Notes: generated from the letters alone by a model not told the origin. A stretch of 27,205 nucleotides of DNA from DAOTWP01 sp034435675 (GCA_034435675.1 DAOTWP010000123.1:1-27205); one strand, 5' to 3'; positions 7,060 through 14,839 are shown, counted from the stretch's first letter. Made by a program: numbers and translations.

Positions 7060-8532
7060 ATGCTCAAAATCTTCATCTCTTACGCACGCGAGGATGCCCG
7101 CGATCTGGCGCAGCGGCTGACCCAGGACTTGCGGGCGCTGGGTTACAACGTGTGGCTCGATGTCTCCGCTATTCCCGGTGGCGCAGACTGGGAACGCGAC
7201 ATCGAGAACGCGATTGAAAGCAGCGAGTTGATGCTGGCGCTGCTCAGTCACGGTTCGTATGCCAGCGACATCTGCCGCAGCGAACAGAGCCGCGCCATCC
7301 GCAAGGGCAAGCGCATCATTCCGCTGCTGGTGCAGCCCGACGCCGAGCGCCCGCTGCAAATGGAAAACCGCAATTATCTCGATTTCTCCGACGACTCGCA
7401 GTATGCGCCGATGTTCCGCGACCTGATCAGCGACATCACCGCCGGGCAGGCGTTCAAGCTGCCGGAACCGCGACCGGGCAGCGCCGGGGGGGGCACCAAC
7501 GAGGCATTTCACGGCAAACGTTCAACGCAGGTCATGTCGCCGTTCACCGCCGCCGAAAAACGCGATGCCCGCGCTTTCCGCCGCTATATCAAGGATTTGC
7601 GCGACGAGGCGTGGCTGGGCGCGCGTTACTGGTGGGCATATTTTCTGTTCTATTATGCCGACATGCAGGACGTGGTGGACACGCTGCAACACGGCGCGCT
7701 GCTCTCCCGTGCGGGGCGGGCGGGCAAACAACCTGCCGGGAACACCCCTCAGCGGCGGCAGAAGCTCGACAAGTGGGATCATTTCGTGCGGCTGAATTTC
7801 CGCCCACGCACGCCTGACCTGTTTCTGGCAGAGGGCGCGCGCCCGGTGGAACGCCAGCGCGTTGGCGCGTATGTGCCCGCGCCGGTGTACCTGCTGTTTG
7901 ACATGGAGGCGGTGTTGTGCCAGCCGGAGACACGCTTCACTGATGGCGACCCGGAAGTGACCAGCAAGACCTATAAAACGGCGACCGCCTTCCGCGATTT
8001 GCCGTTTGAGATGATCTACCACGATTCCTGGGTCAGCCGCGACGAGCGCGATGAGGTCATGCGCAGCCGCCGCGCGCAGGTGCTGGCAGAGGAACGGCTG
8101 GGGCTGGAAAGCCTGCAATTCATCTGGTGTCGCAGCCAGGCGGAATATGACCTGCTGCGGGCGCTGCTGCCGCCAGAGGTGTGGAAGCAGTGGCGCGACA
8201 AGATTACCGCGCGGGCAGACTTCAACCTGTTCAACCGCAAATGGGTCTATGTGGAAGACGCTGCCCTTGCCGCCGATCATATCCGGCTGCGCTTCAACCC
8301 GGCGGAAATCCACGCGGATGCCGGTCCGTTCATGGCAAAGGCGGAAGTGCGGGCGGGCGGCGGTGGGGCGGAATGGGTGCACAGTTGGCAGACGGGCGCG
8401 TTCGTCGTGAACGGCGATCTCGTGCTGAGCCTGGCACACCTGCGCCCGGCGGAGCGCTACAGCGTGCGCTTCTGGCTCAACGGCGACCTTGCCTACACGG
8501 GTGAGTGGCACGGCGACAGCGTGTTGTTGTGA
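7060..8532 (+). CDS. TIR domain fused to DarT-like DNA ADP-ribosyltransferase region
   Basis: The 490-residue protein begins with a TIR domain (residues 1 to about 125): IFISYAREDA, NVWLDVSAIPGGADWERDIENAI, and SDICRSEQSRAI, where E75 sits at the TIR NADase glutamate position. After a Gly-rich linker, residues about 180-375 resemble DarT (DUF4433), which attaches ADP-ribose to bases in single-stranded DNA. The matches are ADMQDVVDTLQHGALLSR (200-217), FVRLNFRPRTPDLF (242-255), APVYLLFD, RFTDGD (292-297) and SRRAQVLAEERL followed by LQFIW. In DarT the RxAE-FLV motif carries the catalytic Glu; here position 340 is Gln. The last 95 residues look like a beta-rich domain (YSVRFWLNGDLAYTGEW). The protein should consume NAD through TIR and bind or modify DNA through the DarT-like part. 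The DarT call is by motif recognition and is supported by the DarG-like neighbour. Confidence 0.75.
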   Translation: MLKIFISYAREDARDLAQRLTQDLRALGYNVWLDVSAIPGGADWERDIENAIESSELMLALLSHGSYASDICRSEQSRAIRKGKRIIPLLVQPDAERPLQMENRNYLDFSDDSQYAPMFRDLISDITAGQAFKLPEPRPGSAGGGTNEAFHGKRSTQVMSPFTAAEKRDARAFRRYIKDLRDEAWLGARYWWAYFLFYYADMQDVVDTLQHGALLSRAGRAGKQPAGNTPQRRQKLDKWDHFVRLNFRPRTPDLFLAEGARPVERQRVGAYVPAPVYLLFDMEAVLCQPETRFTDGDPEVTSKTYKTATAFRDLPFEMIYHDSWVSRDERDEVMRSRRAQVLAEERLGLESLQFIWCRSQAEYDLLRALLPPEVWKQWRDKITARADFNLFNRKWVYVEDAALAADHIRLRFNPAEIHADAGPFMAKAEVRAGGGGAEWVHSWQTGAFVVNGDLVLSLAHLRPAERYSVRFWLNGDLAYTGEWHGDSVLL

Positions 8533-8722
8533 GCAGGGCGCTGGCTGCATCGCCCCTGCACACAGGTGCGTGCTGCACTGACAGGATTAAGCAGCGATCC
8601 GAGCAATCGGCTGTTCTGGCAGCGGCGAAGCATGCCGTGACATATTTACGGGTCGATCCTGATTGCGGATGGGGCAGCATTTGAAAAGCTGCGCGGCTGA
8701 ACTCTCCCGGTTCCTCTGACCG
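8533..8722. other. Intergenic, no gene recognised
   Basis: This stretch after the TIR gene contains only short shadow frames. A bulged GCAGGGCG/CGCCCCTGC hairpin just after the stop could help end transcription, but it lacks a T-run. Confidence 0.4.
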
Positions 8723-8819
8723 CTAAGTACAACCACAGAAATCTCGCGGGATTATTTTCCGTAGGGGCAGGTCTCAGACCTGCCCCTACATCCGACATTT
8801 TCAATTTGGTTGTACTTAG
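8723..8819. repeat. Miniature inverted-repeat element, 97 bp, with perfect central palindrome
   Basis: CTAAGTACAACCA (8723-8735) and its exact reverse complement (8807-8819) bound a 97-bp unit. At its centre a perfect 14-bp stem, GTAGGGGCAGGTCT (8761-8774) with its complement at 8776-8789, encloses one base. The nested symmetry suggests a mobile miniature element or a structured intergenic repeat. No transposase for it is seen in the window. Confidence 0.75.
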
Positions 8820-8895
8820 TGTGCTGTGGAAGCCGCAGCAGAGTGTCGCTTCCCGTTGATGGGGTGGGGCAGCGTGGTGACAAAAGCCCGCCCCA

Positions 8896-9648
8896 CTACA
8901 GTGCCGCCAGCACCTGCGGCAGCGCCACACCGGATGGCGCTTGCAGCCACACATCCACAATCGGCGTAATCAGGCTTTCTTCCGGGTTGACCTCGATCAG
9001 TGCCGCGCCGTTCTGTTTGGCAATGCCAGGAAAGCGCGCCGCCGGGTAAACCACGCCGGATGTCCCCGCGACGATCATCAGGTCACAGGTCGCCAGCGCC
9101 TCGCCTGCCGCTTGCAGCACATCCGGCGACAGCATTTCGTTAAACCAGACGACATCAGGACGCGCAAAGCCGCCGCAGTGCGGGCAGCGTGGGGGTTCCG
9201 TGTCGGTGCCGGGCAGCAGATCGGCGGGTTCCAGCAGCGTCGGTTCACCCCGGCAGGCGTTAAAGCATTTCGTCCGGGCGATGGCACCATGCAGATGGAG
9301 CACATCCACACTGCCCGCCTGTTCGTGCAGGTCGTCAATATTCTGCGTAATCACGCGCACGGGTTTGCGCGCCGCCAACTGCACAACGGCAGCATGACCC
9401 GGATTCGGCTGTGCCTGCCGCAGCAGCCCGCGCCGGTATTCGTACCAGTCCCAGACCAGTTTAGGATTGGCAGCAAAGCCCTGCGGCGTTGCCAGTGCCT
9501 GCGGATCATAACGCGCCCACAAGCCCTCCTGCGCATCGCGGAACGTGGGGATGCCGCTTTCTTTGCTGACCCCCGCGCCAGTGAACACCGTAATACGTGC
9601 CGCCGCGCGAATCAGCGCTGCTGCCCGCTGAATCAGGCTCTCGTCCAT
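8896..9648 (-). CDS. NAD-dependent protein deacylase, class III sirtuin (CobB/SIRT5-like)
   Basis: The 250-residue protein carries all sirtuin motifs: NAD-binding FTGAGVSKESGIPTFRD (22-38), TQNIDDLHEQAG (101-112), catalytic H120 in LHLHG, four zinc cysteines (C128, C132, C155, C158) and GTSGVVYPAA near the C-terminus. Y69 and R72 (YEYR) correspond to the Tyr-x-x-Arg pair that defines class III enzymes preferring succinyl, malonyl or glutaryl lysines. It should therefore remove acidic acyl groups from lysines in the cytoplasm, releasing O-acyl-ADP-ribose and nicotinamide. GAGGAC upstream of ATG 9648 is a plausible ribosome binding site. The gene is divergent from the metallo-beta-lactamase-fold gene. 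A GTGGGGC/GCCCCAC hairpin (8864-8896) overlaps its stop and may terminate it. Confidence 0.94.
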   Translation of the reverse strand: MDESLIQRAAALIRAAARITVFTGAGVSKESGIPTFRDAQEGLWARYDPQALATPQGFAANPKLVWDWYEYRRGLLRQAQPNPGHAAVVQLAARKPVRVITQNIDDLHEQAGSVDVLHLHGAIARTKCFNACRGEPTLLEPADLLPGTDTEPPRCPHCGGFARPDVVWFNEMLSPDVLQAAGEALATCDLMIVAGTSGVVYPAARFPGIAKQNGAALIEVNPEESLITPIVDVWLQAPSGVALPQVLAAL

Positions 9649-9894
9649 CAGTCGTCCTCAATGTGCCGCCACGGGCACGTGCTGGTTGACCTGTTCTACT
9701 GCGCTGTGTACCATTCTACCCGGTTTTTGTCGTGCCCGTTCGCTGTGTGGCAGCCAGCGTCGTTCGTGATGATTTATGGGCAGGATGGTCGCATTTGGGG
9801 CTGCGCTTCGTTTAGAATACAAACATCTTTCGCAGCAAGCAGGCAGGTCGGCTGACGCGGCTGCGCCATTGGCATACGAGCATAAGGCGAACCC

Positions 9895-10575
9895 ATGAAG
9901 GTCATCAAAATCAAACTCCCGTTCTCCAACGCTTACCTGCTCATTGGGGAGCGTCCCGTGCTGGTCGACAGCGGTTCGCCCGGCAACCAGCAGGCAATTC
10001 TGCACGCCATGCAGCAGGTCGGTGTTGCGCCGGACCAGCTCGCGCTGATTCTGCACACGCATGCCCACTTTGATCATGCGGGCACAAGTGTTTTTTTCCA
10101 CGAGCGCAGCGGCGCGCCCGTCGCCGTGCATCCGGCGGACGCCCAGCAGCTTGCCGGCGGTGTCAACGGTCCGATTCGGGCGTCGCGCTGGAGTTCGCAC
10201 CTGATCAAATTGCTGGTGGGCAGCGGCTATCCCGGCATCGCGGCGGATGTGCTGCTGGAAGATGGACAGCGGCTGGATGCCTATGGGATCGCCGGCAGGG
10301 TGATCAGCACACCGGGGCATACTGCCGGGTCGGTGTCCGTGCTGCTGGATAACGGCGAGGCAGTCATCGGCGATGTCATGATGGGTGGCAGTATGGGCGG
10401 GGCGTTCCTGCCCGCGCTGCCGCGTTACCACTATTTCATCAACGATCTGCCCGCCCTGCACAACAGTATGCGCCGCCTGATGAATGAAGCCAGTCTCCAC
10501 ACGCTGTATGTCGGGCATGGCGGACCGCTGCGCATGGACCATGTGCGGCGCAAATTCAGCACGCGCATCGCATAA
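9895..10575 (+). CDS. Metallo-beta-lactamase-fold hydrolase
   Basis: The 226-residue product contains the HxHxDH metal motif (H56, H58, D60, H61 in HTHAHFDHAG), VLVDSGSPGN upstream, TPGHTAGSV with H142, D160 in GDVMMGG and a final H208 in YVGHGGP. These form the two-metal site of the MBL-fold hydrolase superfamily (glyoxalase II-like, lactonases and others). The substrate cannot be assigned from sequence alone. An AAGGCG precedes ATG 9895. A small DUF4177-like gene follows on the same strand, and a strong terminator closes the unit at 10985-11014. Confidence 0.92.
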   Translation: MKVIKIKLPFSNAYLLIGERPVLVDSGSPGNQQAILHAMQQVGVAPDQLALILHTHAHFDHAGTSVFFHERSGAPVAVHPADAQQLAGGVNGPIRASRWSSHLIKLLVGSGYPGIAADVLLEDGQRLDAYGIAGRVISTPGHTAGSVSVLLDNGEAVIGDVMMGGSMGGAFLPALPRYHYFINDLPALHNSMRRLMNEASLHTLYVGHGGPLRMDHVRRKFSTRIA

Positions 10576-10670
10576 ACATGCCGCAGGTGGTGGAAATTGC
10601 CGCCGCGCGGGGCAGGCAGGTGTACGCTGAACGTAACGGTAACGAGCGTTTCACCGGGAGATGTCCTGAA

Positions 10671-10904
10671 ATGATTGAGCCACCCTTTACCCCACCAGCG
10701 CCCGCGCCAGGGCAGATAACGCCGCCGATGGTCTACGTGCGCGAACCGCTGCGCTGGGAATACCGGCATGTTGAACGCCCGGTTGACCAACCGGCGCTAA
10801 GCGAAGCCGATCTCAACCCACTGGGCGCGGAAGGCTGGGAACTCAGCGGTGTCTACAGCGACGGCAGCAGCGCGCATTTCTACTTCAAGCGGCTGGCGGA
10901 CTGA
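10671..10904 (+). CDS. Small DUF4177-like protein
   Basis: The 77-residue product has a Pro-rich N-terminus, then a compact domain: RWEYRHVERP, then ADLNPLGAEGWELSGVYSDG and AHFYFKRL. The pattern of a WEY strand, LNxLGxEGWEL and a final FKR is typical of DUF4177 and related small domains of unknown function. GGGAG at 10657-10661 fits ATG 10671. An in-frame ATG at 10578, two bases after the previous stop, would add 31 residues of unlikely composition. It is probably co-transcribed with the MBL-fold gene. Confidence 0.75.
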   Translation: MIEPPFTPPAPAPGQITPPMVYVREPLRWEYRHVERPVDQPALSEADLNPLGAEGWELSGVYSDGSSAHFYFKRLAD

Positions 10905-10984
10905 CCCGCCGTACCAACGCCCTGTTTTGTGCCCCGCGCCTGCGAACCCTGCGGGGGTGGGGCAGTCATCCACCAGCAGTGCGT

Positions 10985-11014
10985 GTGCCTGTGTCTGCCC
11001 ACAGGCACTTTTTT
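10985..11014 (+). terminator. Strong intrinsic terminator
   Basis: A perfect 9-bp stem, GTGCCTGTG (10985-10993) with CACAGGCAC (11000-11008), and a 6-base loop are followed directly by six T residues (11009-11014). It ends the MBL-fold/DUF4177 unit. The rest of the gap to 11260 shows no gene; a larger open frame through it is only an upstream extension of the next gene. Confidence 0.88.
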
Positions 11015-11260
11015 ATGACTTCAATACGCTGGTTTACCCGCGCGTTACAGTATTCTGAAAGATGTTTACAACCTGGCGTTATGCTGCGTTGTAGACCAAC
11101 TCGCACGGGAGTCGTTCCGGTGCAGCGTGCAGCCGCAGGTGGGGGCGCAGGCGGCTGCGTCTGTCGCAGAGTCGGTGGGTTGTTCTGCTGCATGAAGATG
11201 CAGCACGCGGGAAGCCGCAGTAACTTTCGGCAAAAGAACGCAAGCATAAGGAGAGGTTAC

Positions 11261-12253
11261 ATGAAAAGGATCCACCGCCCCCACACTGTCGCCCTGCTGG
11301 CAGCGAACCTGCTGCTCGTCGCACTGGTTCTGCTGGCAGTACCCGCTGCCGCTCAGCAGGAAGAACTAACCGTTTCGCTCAGCGAAGCAGCGCTCAACAG
11401 CGCGCTTGCAGAACTGCGGGACAGCGCATCCACTGGCACTGCTGAAGCGCTGCCGCTCAGCTTTCCTGCGGTGAGCCTGCGCGACATGGAGATTGTGCTG
11501 TTTGGCACGGGCACACGCCCCAATGGCGAAGCGTTCAGTTATGAAGCGGTTATCGTGCCCACGCTGGAACAAAACAGCCTGCGCTGGACACTGACCGGCA
11601 TTGACCGCATCAGCGCGGATGGCATTGTCTCCCCGCGTGATGCCGCCTCCGGGCTGCCCACTGGCGCGCGCTACTTCATTGATGTCTGGGAACACGCCTA
11701 TATCACCGCCCTGCTGAACAGCGGCGCAGACTTCATCCCCGCTGGGACAACCCCGGCAGCGCTGCGCAACCGGGCTGTGGAAGCGGTAACGATCAGCGCA
11801 GGCATGCTGACGATCACCTTCAACGCCGACGCACAGACCGCACGCAGCGACGAAGTCACCACGCTGGATTTGCAGGACGGACGCTCCACGCTGGTCATCA
11901 CCGAACAGCAGGCGAATGACGCGCTTGCCGCCTTTGCCCGCCGCAGTGAGAACGTTGAAACGTTCGCGGTGGACATGACGCCCAACGGCTTCCTGCTGGA
12001 AATTCACGGTGTGCTGGTGCCCAACCAGCCGCAGGGTATCATCGCCATCCTGATCGGACTGGTAATTTCACCCAATGGCACGGTGGATGTCACCCTGACC
12101 GAAGTCACGGAGTCCAGCTACAGTCCCGTCCCGCGTGATGCCGTCTCGACCATGCTGAATCTGTGGGGACACTTCCTCGCGGTGCAGGTCGGTGACCGGC
12201 AGGTGACTGGCTACGAACTGACGGACGGCGCGCTTACGCTGACTCTCGGCTGA
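11261..12253 (+). CDS. Secreted protein with two similar repeats, unknown function
   Basis: AAGGAGAGG (11248-11256) four bases before ATG 11261 is a strong ribosome binding site and fixes this start, although the frame is open from 10979. The 330-residue product begins with a positively charged n-region and a long hydrophobic stretch ending LAVPAAAQQ, a clear Sec signal peptide with a likely cut near residue 32. No named family is recognised. The mature part looks internally duplicated: ELTVSLSEAALNSALAELR near its start and STLVITEQQANDALAAFARR around residue 210 are each followed by similar beta-rich segments that end in a polar ISADG/ISPNG turn. The duplicated shape could be a lipid- or ligand-binding fold, but that is a guess. 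Confidence 0.8.
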   Translation: MKRIHRPHTVALLAANLLLVALVLLAVPAAAQQEELTVSLSEAALNSALAELRDSASTGTAEALPLSFPAVSLRDMEIVLFGTGTRPNGEAFSYEAVIVPTLEQNSLRWTLTGIDRISADGIVSPRDAASGLPTGARYFIDVWEHAYITALLNSGADFIPAGTTPAALRNRAVEAVTISAGMLTITFNADAQTARSDEVTTLDLQDGRSTLVITEQQANDALAAFARRSENVETFAVDMTPNGFLLEIHGVLVPNQPQGIIAILIGLVISPNGTVDVTLTEVTESSYSPVPRDAVSTMLNLWGHFLAVQVGDRQVTGYELTDGALTLTLG

Positions 12254-12286
12254 TATTCAGGCAGACTGTAGTGGAATGGGCAGGTT

Positions 12287-12323
12287 TCGTAGGGCGAGTC
12301 GCCACCCGTGCGCTTGCCCTACG
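12287..12323. terminator. Hairpin between convergent genes
   Basis: CGTAGGGCGAG (around 12289-12299) faces CTTGCCCTACG (around 12313-12323) with one mismatch. It lies between two convergent genes and could act as a bidirectional terminator. Its GTAGGGC/GCCCTAC core recalls the centre of the 97-bp element at 8723-8819. Confidence 0.5.
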
Positions 12324-12339
12324 CCTTGCCTAAGCGCGT

Positions 12340-13170
12340 TCAGGGCAGCAGCATTGTCTGCATCATGCCGCTGCTGTCCGCAGCGATGCGCCGTCCACCG
12401 TAATAGTCATAGCCCAGCACCGCCGCCTCGCGCGCTGCCAGATAACGCCCATAGAAGTAGCCTTCGGGATTGTCATACGTAAAGGCGTATTCAATGCTGC
12501 CGTCCTCGCCAACCAGCGCCAGCCACACCGGCAGAAACGTCGTGATCTGCTCGGTCTCGTAGCGGTTCAACACTTGCAGCACGACGATGCGCCGTGTGCG
12601 CAGCCGTTCCGGCTGGTCCCACGTGTAAAACAGGAAATCCGTTTCCAGATAGGCGCTGACATGCTCCACCCCGGCAACCTGTCGATAGGGCAGTGTGAAC
12701 AGCACCATGCTGCCCCAGCAGTCCTCAGACGGGGGGTACGTGTGGCGGTTGCGGATGACCGCTTGGCAGATGACGTCATCCACCAGCCCGATGATGTAGC
12801 CATGCTGGTTGTAAACCAGATCAAAATTCATGCTGGCAATGCCGATACGATCTCCCCCGCGCACATACAGGGCATCACCGCTGACCGGGTGCAGCACGGG
12901 GGCGGCGCTGCGCTCGTCCACCACGCGGTAGGCGAGCAGATGAAAGCTGCCCTGCGCTGCCGGGTCGAACTGCTCAATTTCCAGCGTGTCGTTGGGGGCA
13001 AGGGTGACATGCTCGATCAGCAGACTGACCGGTGCTGAGGGTAAGGTCTCCTGCTGCAAGGACGGCGGACCAGCGGGAACCGACGGGGTTTGTGCCTGTG
13101 CGGCGAACGGGAAGCTTAACAGGCTCAGGGCAAAAATCGCGATCAGGAACGATGATCTGTAAGCAGGCAT
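12340..13170 (-). CDS. Secreted protein of unknown function
   Basis: From ATG 13170 the 276-residue product starts MPAYRSSF, then a hydrophobic stretch ending FPFAAQAQ, a good Sec signal peptide. The frame remains open to ATG 13215, which would add 15 residues before it; that codon has GGGG close upstream, so the start is not certain. The mature protein has no motif I recognise. Its composition (many aromatic and Thr/Val residues, short polar turns) suggests a beta-sandwich. Two cysteines (in VICQAV and DCWGSM) could form a disulfide outside the cell. It is convergent with the secreted protein at 11261-12253. Confidence 0.72.
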   Translation of the reverse strand: MPAYRSSFLIAIFALSLLSFPFAAQAQTPSVPAGPPSLQQETLPSAPVSLLIEHVTLAPNDTLEIEQFDPAAQGSFHLLAYRVVDERSAAPVLHPVSGDALYVRGGDRIGIASMNFDLVYNQHGYIIGLVDDVICQAVIRNRHTYPPSEDCWGSMVLFTLPYRQVAGVEHVSAYLETDFLFYTWDQPERLRTRRIVVLQVLNRYETEQITTFLPVWLALVGEDGSIEYAFTYDNPEGYFYGRYLAAREAAVLGYDYYGGRRIAADSSGMMQTMLLP

Positions 13171-13215
13171 ACGTCGTGCACTCGTCCCAAATGTCTGGTT
13201 TGCACTGCACCCCAT

Positions 13216-13620
13216 TTTCCCCTATTCAGATGTAGTTTCGCTTAAGCCTGCGAAAACGTCATGCCCAACTGGCGTTAACGTTTTGCGCGGCGGAATCGGT
13301 AGAATTTAATGCAATCGTTTTTGTGCCTTCGAACGATCACCGGCTTCAACCCGTTTCAGCAGATATTCATCTGATTTCATTTTCAAACCGCGTGCTGTTC
13401 CACTGAAAGCCAGCTTTCACGGCAGGGAAATTAACACTGCCTTCATAAACGTTTTAGAAATGCAACTCAGTAGGCTTTAAAACAACGTTAAGACACAGGT
13501 CAAGTTGAACGCTTAAGGTTACGACGGTGCTGAGCATTGCACAGCCGCAAGGCAGGGTAGATGTGAATGCGCAGCACAAGGGCTACCGTTTGATGATGAC
13601 TGTTACAGGAGAGAGAATAC
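13216..13620. other. AT-richer intergenic region upstream of the fasciclin gene
   Basis: No gene is seen. GCGAAAACGT (about 13248) and ACGTTTTGCG (about 13279) form an imperfect inverted repeat. TTGCAC (13537-13542) with TAGATG (13559-13564) is a weak promoter-like pair. AGGAGAGAG just before 13621 is the ribosome binding site of the next gene. Such a long leader for a secreted protein may hold regulation that I cannot identify. Confidence 0.4.
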
Positions 13621-14652
13621 ATGCGTAAGGGAGTGGTACTGTTCCTGATTGTGGCATTGGCAGCGCTGGCAATTGTGCCCGTGTTCGCACAAGATGCCCC
13701 CGGCACCATCGCCGAAATTGTTGTCGCCGCAGCAAGTGCCGAAACGCCGGAATTCACCGCGCTGCTGGCAGCAGTGAGCGCCGCTGATCCCGCCGTGCTG
13801 ACAGCGCTGAGCGACCCGATGGCAAGCCTGACCGTGTTCGCCCCCACTGACGCCGCGTTTGCCGCGCTGGGCGAAGAGACCCTCAATGCCGTGCTGGCGG
13901 ATCAGGCACTGCTGACCAGCATTCTGACCTTCCACGTTGTGCCGGGCATTGTCCCGTCGGATGCCGTGCTCAGCACGCTGGAAGCGGGCGAAGGGCTGTT
14001 CACCGCCCCCACGCTGAACGGGCAGTACATTGACATCACCCAGACCGAAGACGGCATCTTCATCAACGGCGCAACGCTGGTGCTGGAGATGATTGATATT
14101 CAGGCGAGCAATGGTGTCATCCATGTGATTGACGCCGTGATCCTGCCGGAAACCCGCACCCTGGCGGAAGTGGTTGTTGACGCTGCCGGCGACATGGAAG
14201 CACCGCAGTTCACCGCGCTGCTCGCCGCTGTGGGCGCTGCTGACCCCGCCGTGCTGGAAGCGCTGAGCAACCCGGAAGCCAGCCTGACCGTGTTCGCCCC
14301 CACCGATGAAGCATTCGCCGCGCTGGGTGAAGAAACCCTGACCACCGTGCTGGGCGACCAGGAACTTGTGACCGGCATTCTGCTGTACCATGTGGTGGAC
14401 GGCGCGGTTTACTCGCTGGATGTGGTTAACCTGCTGACCGGCGACATGGGCGAGACCGAAGGCGAAGCCACCCCCGAAGCCATGATGCCCATGCCCTTTG
14501 ACGTGACCATGCTCAGCGGGCAGATGGCGACCATCAGCCTGAGCGAAGATGGTGACGTGTTCATCAACGAAGCGCAGATCATCCGCACAGACATTGACGC
14601 GGCAAACGGCGTGATCCATGTCATTGACGCGGTGATCCTGCCCGCAGAATAA
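13621..14652 (+). CDS. Secreted protein with two fasciclin (FAS1) domains
   Basis: The 343-residue product has a signal peptide (ending ALAIVPVFAQ) and two FAS1 domains, about residues 27-172 and 178-342. Each shows the H1 box ASLTVFAPTD-AFAALG, a second box with FHVVPG or YHVVDG, and the closing NGVIHVIDAVILP. FAS1 domains mediate adhesion and protein-protein contacts at the cell surface. Domain 2 carries an insertion of roughly 25 residues (GETEGEATPEAMMPMP) that is absent from domain 1. The two domains share several long identical stretches, including FTALLAAV and the AADPAVL region, which suggests a fairly recent duplication. AGGAGAGAG lies in good position before ATG 13621. A palindromic hairpin follows the stop. 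Confidence 0.95.
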   Translation: MRKGVVLFLIVALAALAIVPVFAQDAPGTIAEIVVAAASAETPEFTALLAAVSAADPAVLTALSDPMASLTVFAPTDAAFAALGEETLNAVLADQALLTSILTFHVVPGIVPSDAVLSTLEAGEGLFTAPTLNGQYIDITQTEDGIFINGATLVLEMIDIQASNGVIHVIDAVILPETRTLAEVVVDAAGDMEAPQFTALLAAVGAADPAVLEALSNPEASLTVFAPTDEAFAALGEETLTTVLGDQELVTGILLYHVVDGAVYSLDVVNLLTGDMGETEGEATPEAMMPMPFDVTMLSGQMATISLSEDGDVFINEAQIIRTDIDAANGVIHVIDAVILPAE

Positions 14653-14680
14653 GCGGTTATCCATAACTCGTTTTCCTGAA

Positions 14681-14700
14681 CAAGGGGATTAATCCCCTTG
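14681..14700 (+). terminator. Perfect 20-bp palindrome after the fasciclin gene
   Basis: CAAGGGGATTAATCCCCTTG is perfectly self-complementary and lies 28 bp after the stop. As RNA it forms an 8-bp stem with an ATTA loop. No T-run follows, so it may stabilise the 3' end rather than act as a classic terminator. Confidence 0.6.
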
Positions 14701-14779
14701 TCCGGGTTTAACGGATAGATACTACTGAACCGCAGCACAGCGGGCACGCCAGCAGGGGTGCCCGTTTGCTGTTGATGCG

Positions 14780-14839
14780 CAGGCGCATAGTTGCCAGGCG
14801 CATAGTTGTCAGGCGCACAGTTGCCAGGCACAAAGTTGC
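14780..14839. repeat. Four tandem 15-bp repeats
   Basis: Four direct copies of CAGGCGCATAGTTGC with 0-3 changes each (starts 14780, 14795, 14810, 14825) lie between the fasciclin and carotenoid oxygenase genes. The period is a multiple of three, but the frame running through it is upstream of the best start of the next gene. Confidence 0.85.

Noticed and set aside
6931..7512. Minus-strand frame spanning the hicA/TIR junction
   Set aside because: It overlaps the TIR domain and the HicA tail antisense and has no domain.
7522..8550. 342-codon minus-strand frame over the TIR/DarT-like gene
   Set aside because: It is an antisense shadow in GC-rich DNA; the plus frame has clear TIR motifs.
8941..9855. 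304-codon plus-strand frame over the sirtuin
   Set aside because: It is antisense to the sirtuin; the His/Arg-rich translation is meaningless.
13603..14664. 353-codon minus-strand frame over the fasciclin gene
   Set aside because: It mirrors the duplicated FAS1 coding sequence; its Gly/His/Gln-rich repeats are an artefact of reading the other strand.
14780..14839. Short CRISPR array
   Set aside because: The four 15-bp units are directly adjacent with no spacers, and no cas genes are near.
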